Shown: positions 1 through 8,009 of the stretch, in pieces | How positions within the stretch are numbered: position 1 is the stretch's first letter | Layout: every line of letters begins with the position of its first letter | NCBI GenBank assembly: GCA_005778355.1 | Contig: SXON01000075.1 | Location: 1 to 33,380 of the forward strand | Reading direction: 5' to 3' | DNA: 33,380 nt | Source: Pseudomonadota bacterium | GTDB taxonomy: Bacteria > Myxococcota_A > UBA796 > SXON01 | Program-made: the position numbers and the translations under genes | The notes under the pieces: model-generated | The model's input: the letters and a program-made list of their open reading frames with translations, nothing else | Databases searched by the model: none | Told to the model about the DNA's origin: nothing

Positions 1-117
1 GCTCCTTAGCGATACATTCCGATTGACTGCATGAACGATCCGGGACTCATCGGAGATCCCATACCTAAGCTCGATGCGTGAGACACCCGCGCCGGCCCCC
101 GCCGGGGGCGCAGGCCG

Positions 118-321
118 TTGCCCGCCGTGGTCCGCCGCGTGCGCGAGCTCGAGCGCGCCGCGAGTCCCGCGGACGTGGAGGCGGAGCTGGGCGAGCTCGA
201 GTCGCTCGACGAGGCCGCCGCCGCCGCGCTGGTGGCGAGCCTCGACCGCGTGCAGCGGGCGTGTGACGAGTTGAGGGGGAGGCTGGTGGGTCGCGGGGAA
301 GGCGCGGCGCCACGGGACTGA
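118..321 (+). CDS. Small hypothetical protein (67 aa), uncertain
   Basis: This open frame begins at a TTG and encodes an Ala/Glu/Arg/Leu-rich, probably all-helical protein with regularly spaced leucines and acidic residues, which resembles a real coding sequence more than the other frames here. An in-frame TGA at 79-81 excludes a much longer N-terminus. I see no clear ribosome binding site and do not recognise a family. It ends about 100 nt before the convergent integrase stop codon. It could be a short remnant rather than a working gene. Confidence 0.3.
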   Translation: MPAVVRRVRELERAASPADVEAELGELESLDEAAAAALVASLDRVQRACDELRGRLVGRGEGAAPRD

Positions 322-419
322 TCGCCTTGTGGGGCGACCTTGGGCCTGGCGGGTGGCGGCAAGGTGGCCGCTCCGCCTGCCCGCGGCCTGTAGCGAACCC
401 GGCCCGGAGACTCCGGTGG

Positions 420-1292
420 TCACGCCCCGTCGCCGATCGTGTCGAGCCCGGCGCGCCGGGTGGCGTGCCTCCGGTCCTCGTCGCTGACCTCGCGGTAGTA
501 GCGCAGCATCACCTGGATGGTGTGCCCGGTGATCGACGCCGCGGTGGCTAGCTCCACTCCCGACCGGAGCAAGCGCGTGACGACCATCCTGCGGATGCCG
601 TGGGGCGTGAACCGCGGCACGCCGCCGAGTCGGCAGGCCTCGCGAAGGCGGGTGGCGAGGGCCTGGTGCGGTGCGCCGATCCCGTCGAACTCGAGCAGTG
701 GGGCGTCCGTCCCGTCGGCGCGATCGACGAGGAGTGCGAGCGTGCTCGCCCCCAGCGGGAAGGCCCGGGCGCCCGTCTTCGAGGCGCCCCGGTGCGTGCC
801 GAGCCACAGCACGCGTGCCCTCCGGTCGACATCGGCGCGCCGGAGCGCCACGATCTCTCCTGCTCGCGCGCCCGTGCGGGCCAGCAACTGCACCGCCAGC
901 CTCCAGTCGCCGGGGGGCATCGCGGCGATGGCCGCGTGCACCTCGCGGGCAGCGGGGGTGCGGTGGTTGCAGCGGAAGGGGGACGAGTCCGCCCGCAGCC
1001 GCGGCAACCGCAGCGCGACGTCGCGCGAGACGAGCCCATGCTCCTGGCCCCACCGGAGCATGCTAGCGAAGACTCGGAGTTCCAGCCTGACCGTGCGAGG
1101 GCCGACGTCGGCGTCGAGACGGTGCCGGGCGTACGCAGCGAGGTCGGTGGCCTCCGCCGGCGGGCACGAGGCGCACCACGCGTCGACATGGGCCGCGATC
1201 CTCGCGTACGAGCGCTTCGTGGAACTCGCGAGGTCGGGACGCTTCTCGGACTGGACCAGCCATCGCCGGATGGCCTCGCGGGGATCGCTCAT
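420..1292 (-). CDS. Tyrosine recombinase / phage-type integrase
   Basis: This is a site-specific recombinase of the lambda-integrase family, which cuts and rejoins DNA through a covalent phosphotyrosine. The N-terminal part has the SAM-like core-binding fold (KRSYARIAAHVDAW onward). The C-terminal catalytic domain shows the family residues in order: Arg in TGARAGEI, His-x-x-Arg in HGIRRM, His in GHT, and the Tyr nucleophile in RYYREV. About 290 residues is a normal length. I prefer the ATG at 1292, preceded by GAGG, over an in-frame GTG at 1307. It diverges from the RHS fragment that starts at 1369. The partial tRNA at 13343-13386 is the kind of site such enzymes use, but nothing directly links the two. 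It could belong to an integrative element, a prophage or an integron-like cassette. Confidence 0.9.
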   Translation of the reverse strand: MSDPREAIRRWLVQSEKRPDLASSTKRSYARIAAHVDAWCASCPPAEATDLAAYARHRLDADVGPRTVRLELRVFASMLRWGQEHGLVSRDVALRLPRLRADSSPFRCNHRTPAAREVHAAIAAMPPGDWRLAVQLLARTGARAGEIVALRRADVDRRARVLWLGTHRGASKTGARAFPLGASTLALLVDRADGTDAPLLEFDGIGAPHQALATRLREACRLGGVPRFTPHGIRRMVVTRLLRSGVELATAASITGHTIQVMLRYYREVSDEDRRHATRRAGLDTIGDGA

Positions 1293-1368
1293 GGCCTCGT
1301 AGACCACGCTGCCGCTCCGAGGTTCCCGCGGGCCGGTACAAGGCCGGCCGGGCTACGCTCCGTGCGCG

Positions 1369-2916
1369 ATGCGACCCTCCGCCCGTCCCGCCTCGAGCCG
1401 CAGGTCGTCGATGGCAAGGCCGGGTGCCGCCGAGTGGCTTCCGGGCAGGGTGCGGGGTGCAGCGTCAAGAGAGTTTCGGCAGTTGCTGGGCTTGCGTGGA
1501 CGTTGCTGCGTCGCAAGGTGTGGAGAGTACGCCCTGTACTTCTACGACGCCGCCGGCCAGCGCGCCCGGAAGGTGGTGGTGACGGACAAGACCACCGAGC
1601 GGATCTACATCGGCGGGGCCTGGGAGGTCTACCGCGACTACGGGTCCGGCACCTCGGTGCAGGAGGAGCGCGAGACGCTCCACGTGATGGACGGCGAGCA
1701 GCGCGTCGCGATGGTCGAGACGCTGACGATCTCATCGGGCACGCCCGTCTCCTCGCCAGCCCCGGTCCAGCGCTACCAGATCGGCAACCACCTCGGCTCG
1801 GTGGCGATCGAGCTTGATAGTGCAGGTTCAATAATCTCCTACGAGGAGTACCATCCCCACGGGACCACCGCGTGGCGAGCGCCTGAACTCGCGACGGTCT
1901 CGCTGAAGCGCCACCGCTACACCGGGATGGAGCGCGACCCCGAGTCGGGGCTCCAGTGCCACGGGCGGCGGTACTACGTGCCGTGGCTGGGGAGGTGGCT
2001 GAGCGCGGATCCGATCGGGGTGGGGGACGGGGTGAACAGGTATGGGTATTGCCATGGGGACCCGGTCGGGGGGAGGGATGGCAGTGGGCTGGGCCCCGAG
2101 AATGAAAGCCTGGCCGAGCCAATCCCGTTGCGTCCGAAGGTGGAGCCTGGGCAGACGGGCGTCACCAACTCGGTGCTCGCCGGAGGCGGGCAGTCGGCGC
2201 AACTCTCTGAGCCACAGAAGGCCGGGCTGCGAGCCGGGCGCATCGCCGCGAAAGGGCTGATCGGCGGGACGTGGTCCGAGGCGGCATTCCTCGCGTTCAC
2301 CGACAGGCGCACCGGAGAGATCCTCTTTCTTCCGGCGACTGCCACCGGGGATGTTGAAGCGGCCGAGAGGGAGGTCGCGCTCGACATCGCCCCCCTGCTC
2401 ACGCTCGGCGAGAATCCAGAGGCCTTCGTGGCCATCCTGCAGGACGTGGCGTCGAGGTCCGAAAGCGCGGCCAGCGGGGTGCGCGTCGGCAATCTCACCT
2501 TCAGCCGAACGGGAGCCATTGCCGCACTCGAACTCCTCCGCTCGTCGGGGGCGACGGCCGCCGACCTGACGCTCGCTGGGGCGGTCCACGTGCACCCGTT
2601 CAAAGCTTACGAGCACCAACCGGACTACTTTGCACCGAGCGTGGCAGACATCGCACTCCTCCCGCGACTAGTGTCTATCAACGCGGGCCCACTCGTTCTC
2701 GGTACGATGGGTGAGTCGAGCGACAACATCGACTTGATGTACAGCGACCCCGCACTTCTCAGCAAGGCAGGCAAGGGGCCTTCGTTATCGGATCTGGCCT
2801 ACGCCGAGACGCAGCAGTTCGCGCACCGGGACGCGGCGCAGATCCCTATACTCAGGGCGTACGACATCCGAGCGTACGCAGGGACGGTGTCCGCTGGGAA
2901 CCTTGCGGCGCGTTAG
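1369..2916 (+). CDS. 5'-truncated RHS protein with JAMM/JAB-like C-terminal domain
   Basis: This is the C-terminal end of an RHS-family polymorphic toxin. Recognisable RHS sequence begins near residue 53 (YALYFYDAAGQ, about 1525); the first 50 or so residues look like non-homologous lead-in. The RHS core includes GNHLGSV (near residue 137), RYTGMERDPESGL, GRRYYVPWLGRW and the DP of SADPIG (D214). After it comes a variable tip of roughly 270 residues. The tip contains H407-x-H409-P, then S424-x-x-D427 (HVHP...PSVADI), which matches the zinc-binding JAMM motif of JAB/MPN peptidases, with E304 as a possible catalytic glutamate. The RHS shell that normally exceeds 1000 residues is missing, so this is an orphan tip. 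Its stop overlaps the start of the next gene by 14 nt. A TACGCT box 9 nt before the ATG may be a -10 element. Peptidase or deubiquitinase-like activity is inferred from the motif. Confidence 0.75.
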   Translation: MRPSARPASSRRSSMARPGAAEWLPGRVRGAASREFRQLLGLRGRCCVARCGEYALYFYDAAGQRARKVVVTDKTTERIYIGGAWEVYRDYGSGTSVQEERETLHVMDGEQRVAMVETLTISSGTPVSSPAPVQRYQIGNHLGSVAIELDSAGSIISYEEYHPHGTTAWRAPELATVSLKRHRYTGMERDPESGLQCHGRRYYVPWLGRWLSADPIGVGDGVNRYGYCHGDPVGGRDGSGLGPENESLAEPIPLRPKVEPGQTGVTNSVLAGGGQSAQLSEPQKAGLRAGRIAAKGLIGGTWSEAAFLAFTDRRTGEILFLPATATGDVEAAEREVALDIAPLLTLGENPEAFVAILQDVASRSESAASGVRVGNLTFSRTGAIAALELLRSSGATAADLTLAGAVHVHPFKAYEHQPDYFAPSVADIALLPRLVSINAGPLVLGTMGESSDNIDLMYSDPALLSKAGKGPSLSDLAYAETQQFAHRDAAQIPILRAYDIRAYAGTVSAGNLAAR

Positions 2917-4264
2917 CTTGTGCGTGTTGGCATTCCTCGGCACGGCGTGCGCGCTGCCGCCGCGCGGCGCTGCCTCGGAGCGGGCACGTGCGGCGCCACT
3001 GGTCACGCCGTCGATTCAGCTCGATGACGCATCCCACGTGGGCATTGTCGATGTCGCCGGAGGATCTGAGTGGCAGGTGGCGTCTGTCCGGCTGCGAGAC
3101 CGCGTGCCGCAGTTGCAGTCGATGAGTGGTCTTCCAGATCGTGCCACATTCCAGCCGTTCTTGCATGCGCCGCTCTTCAAGCGCCCCGGCAGCCACGCAG
3201 TAGTGCCCGAGATCTTCGCGCTTCGCTTGGCACAGGACGGCGTGGCCACGATGTACAACGGCAGTGTCGGCGGCATCCTCAGCGCGCTGCGAATCCCCTC
3301 GGACGCGGCGAGGTCACGCCCGTGGTCCTCGCCCGTGGCGCTTGGGGCTACGGGGAGCACGGCGGCGACTGGACCGTGGGTGACCGCCGCGGAGCCAAGG
3401 TCGTCTGCGCTCGGCGGGGGCCACGTCGCCACACTCTGGACCTCTGACCGGCGAACTTTCCAACACCGGGCCTCGTTCGAGAACCCGTCGTCGCTCACCG
3501 CCGTCCCGGTCTGGCAATCAACATCCACGGTGGACGTTGAGTCGCCCCCACTGCTCGTGGCGACAGGCGGCGGCCTGCTCCTCGTGTGGGCTGAGGAGGA
3601 TCGGGGGGATATGGCCGTGTCGGTCGAAGACCTGGGTGAAGGAACCCGAGTACTGGCGCACGTGGGTGGAGCTGCGGGCGGCTCAGTCGCGCTCGAGGGC
3701 CCGCTCGACCTCGAAAACGCTCAACTCGTCCTGTTCGCGGCGCGGCAAGGCGGCGAGTGTCGCGTCGAGGTCACGCCGGTGGTGCTGAGTGGCCGCGCTC
3801 CTAGTCTGGCCGAGTCCTTCGTCATCGACGTCGCGGCCGAGGGCGACGGCAGGTGCGCCCGCCCGCGGCTCGGGAGCGACGGCCGACACGCAGTCGCCGA
3901 ATGGGAACTTGCCGGGAACGGCGCCTCGGCTGCTATCTGTTGCTCCCGATCGGGTTGCTCCGAGCCGAAGCGGCAGCCATTCGCGGGCTCGCTGCTGGCG
4001 ACGGGCGTGTTGGGCCAGGACCGCTGGACGATGGTCGCTAGCCAGGACGACGGCTATCGAGTGCTGTGGTCGACGTGTCAAGACGACTCGGACGCCGACG
4101 AGCCGCCACGGGAGGACGGTGCGCGTGAGCGCTCGACGCTGACCCCGGGGCTCGAGGCGCGCCACGTCGGGCCTCGCGTCGATCCGCGTCTCGAAGCCGC
4201 CTTTAGCGATGGCCTGGCCACCAGCGCGCGCCCCCGCAGGTCCCCCTCAACCACGCAACCGTGA
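2903..4264 (+). CDS. Predicted lipoprotein, probably beta-propeller, coupled to the RHS tip gene
   Basis: The protein (453 aa) starts with a lipoprotein signal peptide: MRR, a hydrophobic stretch, then lipobox GTAC with Cys16. The TTG start at 2903 lies 14 nt inside the RHS gene, with GGGAA upstream. The mature part has many short beta-strand-like segments with repeated LLVWAEE- and VATLWTS-like strands, which suggests a beta-propeller or other beta-rich fold; I recognise no named family. The last 60 or so residues are Arg/Pro/Ser-rich and may be disordered. The overlap with the JAMM-type toxin tip makes it a candidate immunity or accessory protein, but most immunity proteins are smaller and this one is predicted to be membrane-anchored. 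The role is inferred from position only. Confidence 0.65.
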   Translation: MRRVSLCVLAFLGTACALPPRGAASERARAAPLVTPSIQLDDASHVGIVDVAGGSEWQVASVRLRDRVPQLQSMSGLPDRATFQPFLHAPLFKRPGSHAVVPEIFALRLAQDGVATMYNGSVGGILSALRIPSDAARSRPWSSPVALGATGSTAATGPWVTAAEPRSSALGGGHVATLWTSDRRTFQHRASFENPSSLTAVPVWQSTSTVDVESPPLLVATGGGLLLVWAEEDRGDMAVSVEDLGEGTRVLAHVGGAAGGSVALEGPLDLENAQLVLFAARQGGECRVEVTPVVLSGRAPSLAESFVIDVAAEGDGRCARPRLGSDGRHAVAEWELAGNGASAAICCSRSGCSEPKRQPFAGSLLATGVLGQDRWTMVASQDDGYRVLWSTCQDDSDADEPPREDGARERSTLTPGLEARHVGPRVDPRLEAAFSDGLATSARPRRSPSTTQP

Positions 4265-4608
4265 TGACCACGTCGCGAGCATTCCTCGCGTCACCTTCAC
4301 CGAGAGACAAACTGATGGCCATCTTCGTGGAACAACGAGCGGTGCTCCTTTGCTCGCTGCGGGCCGAGCAGACCTCACGGTCGGAGCGCCACGTCGATAA
4401 CCCGGCCTTCAAAATCACCGATGCGCTGCGCGCTCTCAGGGCCGGGATGGTGCACGAGCACGGCACGCGGTCAGCCGCCTCCCGCACCGGTGGATACACC
4501 AAGCTGCTCGACGCGCAGCACGGGGACGGTGCCTCGGTGCTGCTGGTCGCCAACGCCGTGCCCGGCCGCACGCGACCTGCCTTCGGGTCCGTGGCAGGCC
4601 CGTCTTGA
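4261..4608 (+). CDS. Hypothetical protein (115 aa), uncertain
   Basis: The GTG start overlaps the stop codon of the lipoprotein gene (GTGA), the same coupled arrangement as in the large operon further right. The product has no signal peptide or transmembrane segment and no domain that I recognise; the central part (ITDALRALRAGMVHEHGTR) looks helical. It ends just before the IS3 fragment, so its 3' end may have been altered by insertion. It could be a cytoplasmic partner of the RHS tip or a chance frame. Alternative frames on both strands here look less protein-like. Confidence 0.35.
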   Translation: MMTTSRAFLASPSPRDKLMAIFVEQRAVLLCSLRAEQTSRSERHVDNPAFKITDALRALRAGMVHEHGTRSAASRTGGYTKLLDAQHGDGASVLLVANAVPGRTRPAFGSVAGPS

Positions 4609-4623
4609 ATGTGATCCAGTCTA

Positions 4624-4950
4624 GTGGACACTTCTCGAGAGGCATGCGAGACGGCGGCCGTGGATACCCCACCCCCCAAGAAGCAGAAGCGGAACCCGGG
4701 CCGCCAACCTCGGCAGTACACCGACGAGTTCAAGGCCGGCGCGGCGCGGCTGGTGCTAGTCGAGGGCCACACGGTCAAACACGTGGCCAAGAACCTCCAC
4801 CTGACGGGCTCGGCGCTGGACACCTGGGTACAGCAGGCGAAGGCCGACGCCGGGAGGGGCCCGCCCGGCGCTCTGACCAGCGACGAGAAGGAGGAGCTGG
4901 CGCGGCTCCGCCGTGAGAACAAGGTGCTGTGGATGGAGCGCGACATTCTA
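4624..4950 (+). pseudogene. IS3-family transposase OrfA fragment
   Basis: The translation has the classic OrfA (HTH_Tnp_1) layout: RQYTDEFKAGAARLV, a helix-turn-helix around VKHVAKNLHLTGSALDTW, then a leucine-zipper-like helix ending ENKVLWMERDILS. IS3 OrfA proteins normally continue as ERDILKKAAAFF and are followed by OrfB; here the similarity stops after ERDILS, near 4950. The frame then runs on into unrelated TcB-like sequence. No OrfB follows, so this is a 5' fragment of an element. The bases just upstream (about 4613-4635, TCTAGTGGACACTTC) could be the left end of the element; I cannot confirm this. Confidence 0.75.
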
Positions 4951-5516
4951 AGCAACAACCTGGCGGTGAAGGTCAACGAGCTCGCTATGATACACGACGA
5001 TGTATCACTCGACAGCGAGACCGCCACCGGCTCGATGCACTGGCACTCGGGGCACGAGTCACGGGTCACCGCGTGGGTGCTCACCGGTGATGGCTGGTGG
5101 GACGGGACGGGGTGGGCCTGCACCGACCTCGCGCCCTTCTCCGCTGCCGACCTCGACCTCGATGCCACGACCGAGATCCCCTTCGAGGCGTCGCCGGGCA
5201 CGGGACTGGAGAAGCGAGCCATCGCGGTCCAGGCCACGCTCTACTGGCAGGACGACCTCTCCGGCCCGGCGACCACGATGGAATCGCGTGCGCTGGTGTA
5301 TCAAAAGTATCAGAAATGTATCACTGCCGGGCTGGCCAGCGACACCTATAGTTCCCTGCCTTCCACCAGTGACCTCCAGGCGGCGGGCCACGTCGACCTC
5401 GACGGCGACGGGGACGGTGGGTGCCGAGCGGCGTCGCCACGCTCGACGACACGCTGTTCTACCAGCCGGCCACGGTGACGGACCCGTTCGGCAACGCCAC
5501 CACCGTGGCCTGGGAC
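4951..5516 (+). pseudogene. TcB/SpvB-like RHS toxin remnant, frameshifted
   Basis: This looks like the middle of a Tc-toxin B component (SpvB plus TcdB middle region). The clues are the phrase ESRALVYQ, then LTAGLAS-like and GHVDLDGDGDG sequence, followed in a second frame by VPSGVATLDDTLFYQP and TVTDPFGNATTVAWD. The last motif is the characteristic join into the RHS repeats of these proteins. The frame changes by one base near 5412-5422, and both ends are missing. The left end is joined to an IS3 fragment in the same frame; the right end stops exactly at the IS66 inverted repeat. It cannot encode a working toxin. Its identification is good for the last 60 codons and weaker for the first 100. 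Confidence 0.65.
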
Positions 5517-5534
5517 GTGACCGATCAGCCACAC
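5517..5534 (+). repeat. IS66 left terminal inverted repeat
   Basis: Eighteen bases that match the reverse complement of 7992-8009 without mismatch. The similarity becomes weak further inward. Confidence 0.9.
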
Positions 5535-5584
5535 CGGGTACCACGTGCACAGCGGCCGCGTGACGTGGCGCGGCGAGGTGCTGG

Positions 5585-5902
5585 ATGCAGGCGAGAAAGG
5601 TGCGGGACGAGTCGGAGGCAAGGGCCGCGCTGGCGGCGCTGGTGGCGAGCGGGCGTCCGCTCCGGCCCTGGGCGCTCGAGCACGGCCTGCTGCCGAGGTC
5701 GTTGAACGCGTGGCGCCAGAACCTCGCGCGGCGGGACGCGGCACCTGGCGCCGCGGCGCCACTCCGGCTCGTCGAGCTGGCGGCGCCGGTGGGGCGCGCG
5801 GCGGTCTACGCCGTCGTGCTCGGCGACGCGCGAGTGGAGGTGGGCGACGACTTCGACGCGGGCACGCTCCGGCGCCTCCTGGCGGCGGTCCGGGGTTGCT
5901 GA
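5585..5902 (+). CDS. tnpA: IS66 accessory protein TnpA
   Basis: This 105-residue protein is the first gene of the IS66 element. It has the N-terminal helical DNA-binding part typical of IS66 Orf1 (ALVASGRPLRPWALEHGLLPRSLNAW, a helix-turn-helix-like stretch). It is followed by a variable linker and the C-terminal signature VEVGDDFDAGTLRRLLAAV, which in the family reads close to VEVPPGFDPATLRRLL. In IS66 elements all three genes are generally needed for transposition; the exact job of TnpA is unclear, with DNA binding likely. The stop codon overlaps the likely TTG start of tnpB, which indicates coupled translation. Confidence 0.85.
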   Translation: MQARKVRDESEARAALAALVASGRPLRPWALEHGLLPRSLNAWRQNLARRDAAPGAAAPLRLVELAAPVGRAAVYAVVLGDARVEVGDDFDAGTLRRLLAAVRGC

Positions 5903-6252
5903 CACTCCCGCCCGCGGTGCGCGTGTTCCTCGCGGTCGAACCCGTCGACATGCGCGGCAGTTTCGACGCGCTCGCGGGCCGCGTCCGGTCGCTCGGGCTC
6001 GACCCCTCGGACGGCCACCTCTACTTGTTCCTGTCGCGGCGCGGGCACCTGGCGAAGTGCCTGTACTTCGATCGCTCTGGCTGGGTCGTCTGGCAGAAAC
6101 GGCTCGTCCGCGGGTCGTTCCAGCGCCCGGCCGTGGGGCCCGGCACCACGCGCCTCTCGCTCGACGCCGCGTCCCTGGCGGCGCTGCTCGACGGCATCGA
6201 CCTGCGCGCGCCGCGTCGCAAGTGGTACAGGGGCGGCGAGCGAACGGCGTAA
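5896..6252 (+). CDS. tnpB: IS66 accessory protein TnpB
   Basis: The product (about 118 aa) is a typical IS66 Orf2/TnpB, matching the family from end to end: VRVFLAVEPVDMRGSFDALAG, then DGHLYLFLSRR and the C-terminal block CLYFDRSGWVVWQKRLVRG. I place the start at TTG 5896, which overlaps the tnpA stop and gives the usual family length. The same frame is open upstream to 5545, but that part is a shadow of tnpA. A GTG a few codons later is possible. The protein acts with TnpA and TnpC in transposition; its biochemical role is not well defined. Confidence 0.88.
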   Translation: MLTLPPAVRVFLAVEPVDMRGSFDALAGRVRSLGLDPSDGHLYLFLSRRGHLAKCLYFDRSGWVVWQKRLVRGSFQRPAVGPGTTRLSLDAASLAALLDGIDLRAPRRKWYRGGERTA

Positions 6253-6279
6253 GTTAAGCTTCGACGATCCCAATCCGAG

Positions 6280-7929
6280 ATGGGGATCGACAGCCGGGAA
6301 GAGGCGGGCTTCAATGCCGCCATGCCCGCCCGCGCCAACGCCGCCGAGATCGAGATCGAGCGCCTCCGCGCCGAGAACGCGGCGCAGGCCCGCGAGCTGG
6401 CCGAGGTGAAGGCGCTGCTCGCCGCCGGGAACGAGCGCGTCCGCGAGCTCACCGCCGAGGTGGGCAAGCTGGCGGCGCTGGTGGCGGCGTCCAACGAGCG
6501 GGTCGCGGAGCTGGCCGCCGCTGCCGGTCGCGCCGGTCGCAAGCCGTCCCCGCCGAGGGAAGCGAGGCCCCCCGCGCCGCCGCCCGCCCTCGGCGAGGAC
6601 CTCGCCGCCGCCTTCAGGGACCGGCCGATCGCGCCGGTGCTCCCGCCGCGGCAGGAAGAGCCACGGCGCGCGCACAAACCAGCCGGGCGCAACCCGCTGC
6701 CCGCCCACCTGCCCGCCGACGAGTCGACCTCGCGGCCCTGCGCGTGTGGCCAGTGCGGCGGCGACCGCCTCGACGCCGTGGATGCCTTCGACGAGGTGAA
6801 GCTGACAGTCGTCAAGGAGCACCAGCGCAGGCGAGTCGTCCACCGGGTCACCGCGCGCTGCCGCGACTGCGGCGCGCGCACGACCGGCGAGGCGCCGCCG
6901 GCGCCCTACGAGCGGAGCAAGGTCACCTGCGACTGGCTGGCATGGTTCACCGCCCAGAAGTACCTGCTGCTCACCCCGCTCGACCGGCTCCTCCGCTACC
7001 TCCGGCTGCAGGGCGTCCACCTGTCGATGGGAACCGCGGTGGCCCTCGTCGAGCGCGCGTCCGACCTGCTGTCGGCCATCGACGGCGAGCACTGGCGCCA
7101 GCTGAAGGCCAGCGGGCTGATGATGTCCGACGGGACGCACTTCCCGGTGGTCGTCCGGGGCGTGGAGGGCACGCACCGCGGCTACCTCGAGGTGTACCTC
7201 AACGGCCCGACCGTCGTGTTCCAGTACGAGGCGGAGAAGGGCGGCGAGACGCTGGCGAGCAAGCTGGCCGCCTACGAGGGCTTCCTCGTGGTCGATGCCG
7301 AGCACCGCTTCAACGCCATCTTCGCCAGCGGCAAGGTGGTGGAGGCCGGCTGCAACGCCCACGGGCGCCGGCGGTTCGAGGCCGCCGAGGGGAGCCAGCC
7401 CGTCCTCGCCGCCGAGGCCGGCCGGTACATCTCCGCGATGTTCGCCGCCGAGGGCGAGGCCGGCGAGGCGGGGCTCGCCGGCGACGAGCTCCGCGCGTGG
7501 CGCCAGGCCCGCGTGGGCCCCCTGTACCAGGACCTCCGGCGCTGGATGGACGCGGTCGAGCCCACGCTCCTCCCCGACGACGAGCTGGCCGGGACGATCC
7601 GCTACTACCGCGACCACTGGGCGGCGCTCTCGCGATGGGTCGACCACCCGGAGCTCCCGCCCGACAACTCCAGGTCCGAGAGGGAGTTCCAGACGGTGGC
7701 CAAGGCCCGCCACGCGTGGCTGCACGCCGGTGGCACCGAGGGCGCCCACCGCGCGGCGATCCTCCTGGGAATCGGCGCCACCGCGCGCAACCTCGGCGTC
7801 GACGTCGAGAAGTACCTGGCCTGGGCCTTCGAGCGGCGGGGCACCTGGCGCCACAAGTTCGGACTCGCCGCGGCGGAGCTCACGCCCGCCGCCTACAAGC
7901 GGGCGTTGGAAGCGCGACCGTCGGGTTGA
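6280..7929 (+). CDS. tnpC: IS66 transposase TnpC
   Basis: This is the DDE transposase of the IS66 element (549 aa, a normal length). It has an N-terminal coiled coil (residues 20-85, with ERLRAENAAQ and repeated leucine heptads), a proline-rich linker, and a zinc-finger-like segment (CACGQCGG and CRDCG) near residues 155-205. The catalytic domain follows. The likely acidic triad is D in MMSDGTHF, D in LVVDAEHRF and E in NSRSEREFQTV, the last matching the family's DNNxAER motif. The C-terminal IS66 tail (AILLGIGATARNLGVDVEKYL) is present. It begins 27 nt after tnpB. An in-frame ATG at codon 15 is an alternative start. No frameshift or stop is seen. Confidence 0.93.
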   Translation: MGIDSREEAGFNAAMPARANAAEIEIERLRAENAAQARELAEVKALLAAGNERVRELTAEVGKLAALVAASNERVAELAAAAGRAGRKPSPPREARPPAPPPALGEDLAAAFRDRPIAPVLPPRQEEPRRAHKPAGRNPLPAHLPADESTSRPCACGQCGGDRLDAVDAFDEVKLTVVKEHQRRRVVHRVTARCRDCGARTTGEAPPAPYERSKVTCDWLAWFTAQKYLLLTPLDRLLRYLRLQGVHLSMGTAVALVERASDLLSAIDGEHWRQLKASGLMMSDGTHFPVVVRGVEGTHRGYLEVYLNGPTVVFQYEAEKGGETLASKLAAYEGFLVVDAEHRFNAIFASGKVVEAGCNAHGRRRFEAAEGSQPVLAAEAGRYISAMFAAEGEAGEAGLAGDELRAWRQARVGPLYQDLRRWMDAVEPTLLPDDELAGTIRYYRDHWAALSRWVDHPELPPDNSRSEREFQTVAKARHAWLHAGGTEGAHRAAILLGIGATARNLGVDVEKYLAWAFERRGTWRHKFGLAAAELTPAAYKRALEARPSG

Positions 7930-7991
7930 TAGCAGGGCGAGCTCGCGCATGCGCACGGGACGTAGCTGGCACCGAGTCGCGTGCCTTCATG

Positions 7992-8009
7992 GTGTGGCTG
8001 ATCGGTCAC
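7992..8009 (-). repeat. IS66 right terminal inverted repeat
   Basis: This is the exact reverse complement of 5517-5534 and marks the right end of the element, about 60 nt after the tnpC stop codon. Confidence 0.9.

Larger units (their letters stand above)
5517..8009 (+). mobile_element. Complete IS66-family insertion sequence
   Basis: The element is about 2.49 kb, bounded by perfect 18-bp inverted repeats (GTGACCGATCAGCCACAC at 5517-5534 and its reverse complement at 7992-8009). It contains the three-gene set tnpA, tnpB, tnpC in the usual order and orientation. All three frames are open and the catalytic residues are present, so it may still be active. IS66 elements normally make 8-bp target duplications, but the outside octamers here (CCTGGGAC and TGCGCGAC) do not match. 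The flanking genes also differ: a TcB remnant on the left and a TPR-like gene end on the right. Confidence 0.92.

Noticed and set aside
1310..1368. GGCCGG-TACAA-GGCCGGCC inverted repeat between the integrase and the RHS fragment as a terminator or operator.
   Set aside because: The arms are themselves palindromic GC tracts that are expected often in this DNA; no T-run or second copy supports it.
4203..5237. A 344-residue minus-strand frame.
   Set aside because: It is Ser/Arg/Ala-rich with no domain and runs opposite an IS3 OrfA fragment and a TcB-like remnant that are readable on the plus strand.
5806..7956. A 716-residue minus-strand frame.
   Set aside because: It lies entirely opposite the IS66 genes, is rich in Arg, Gly, Ala and Val with no domain, and is a shadow caused by high GC content.
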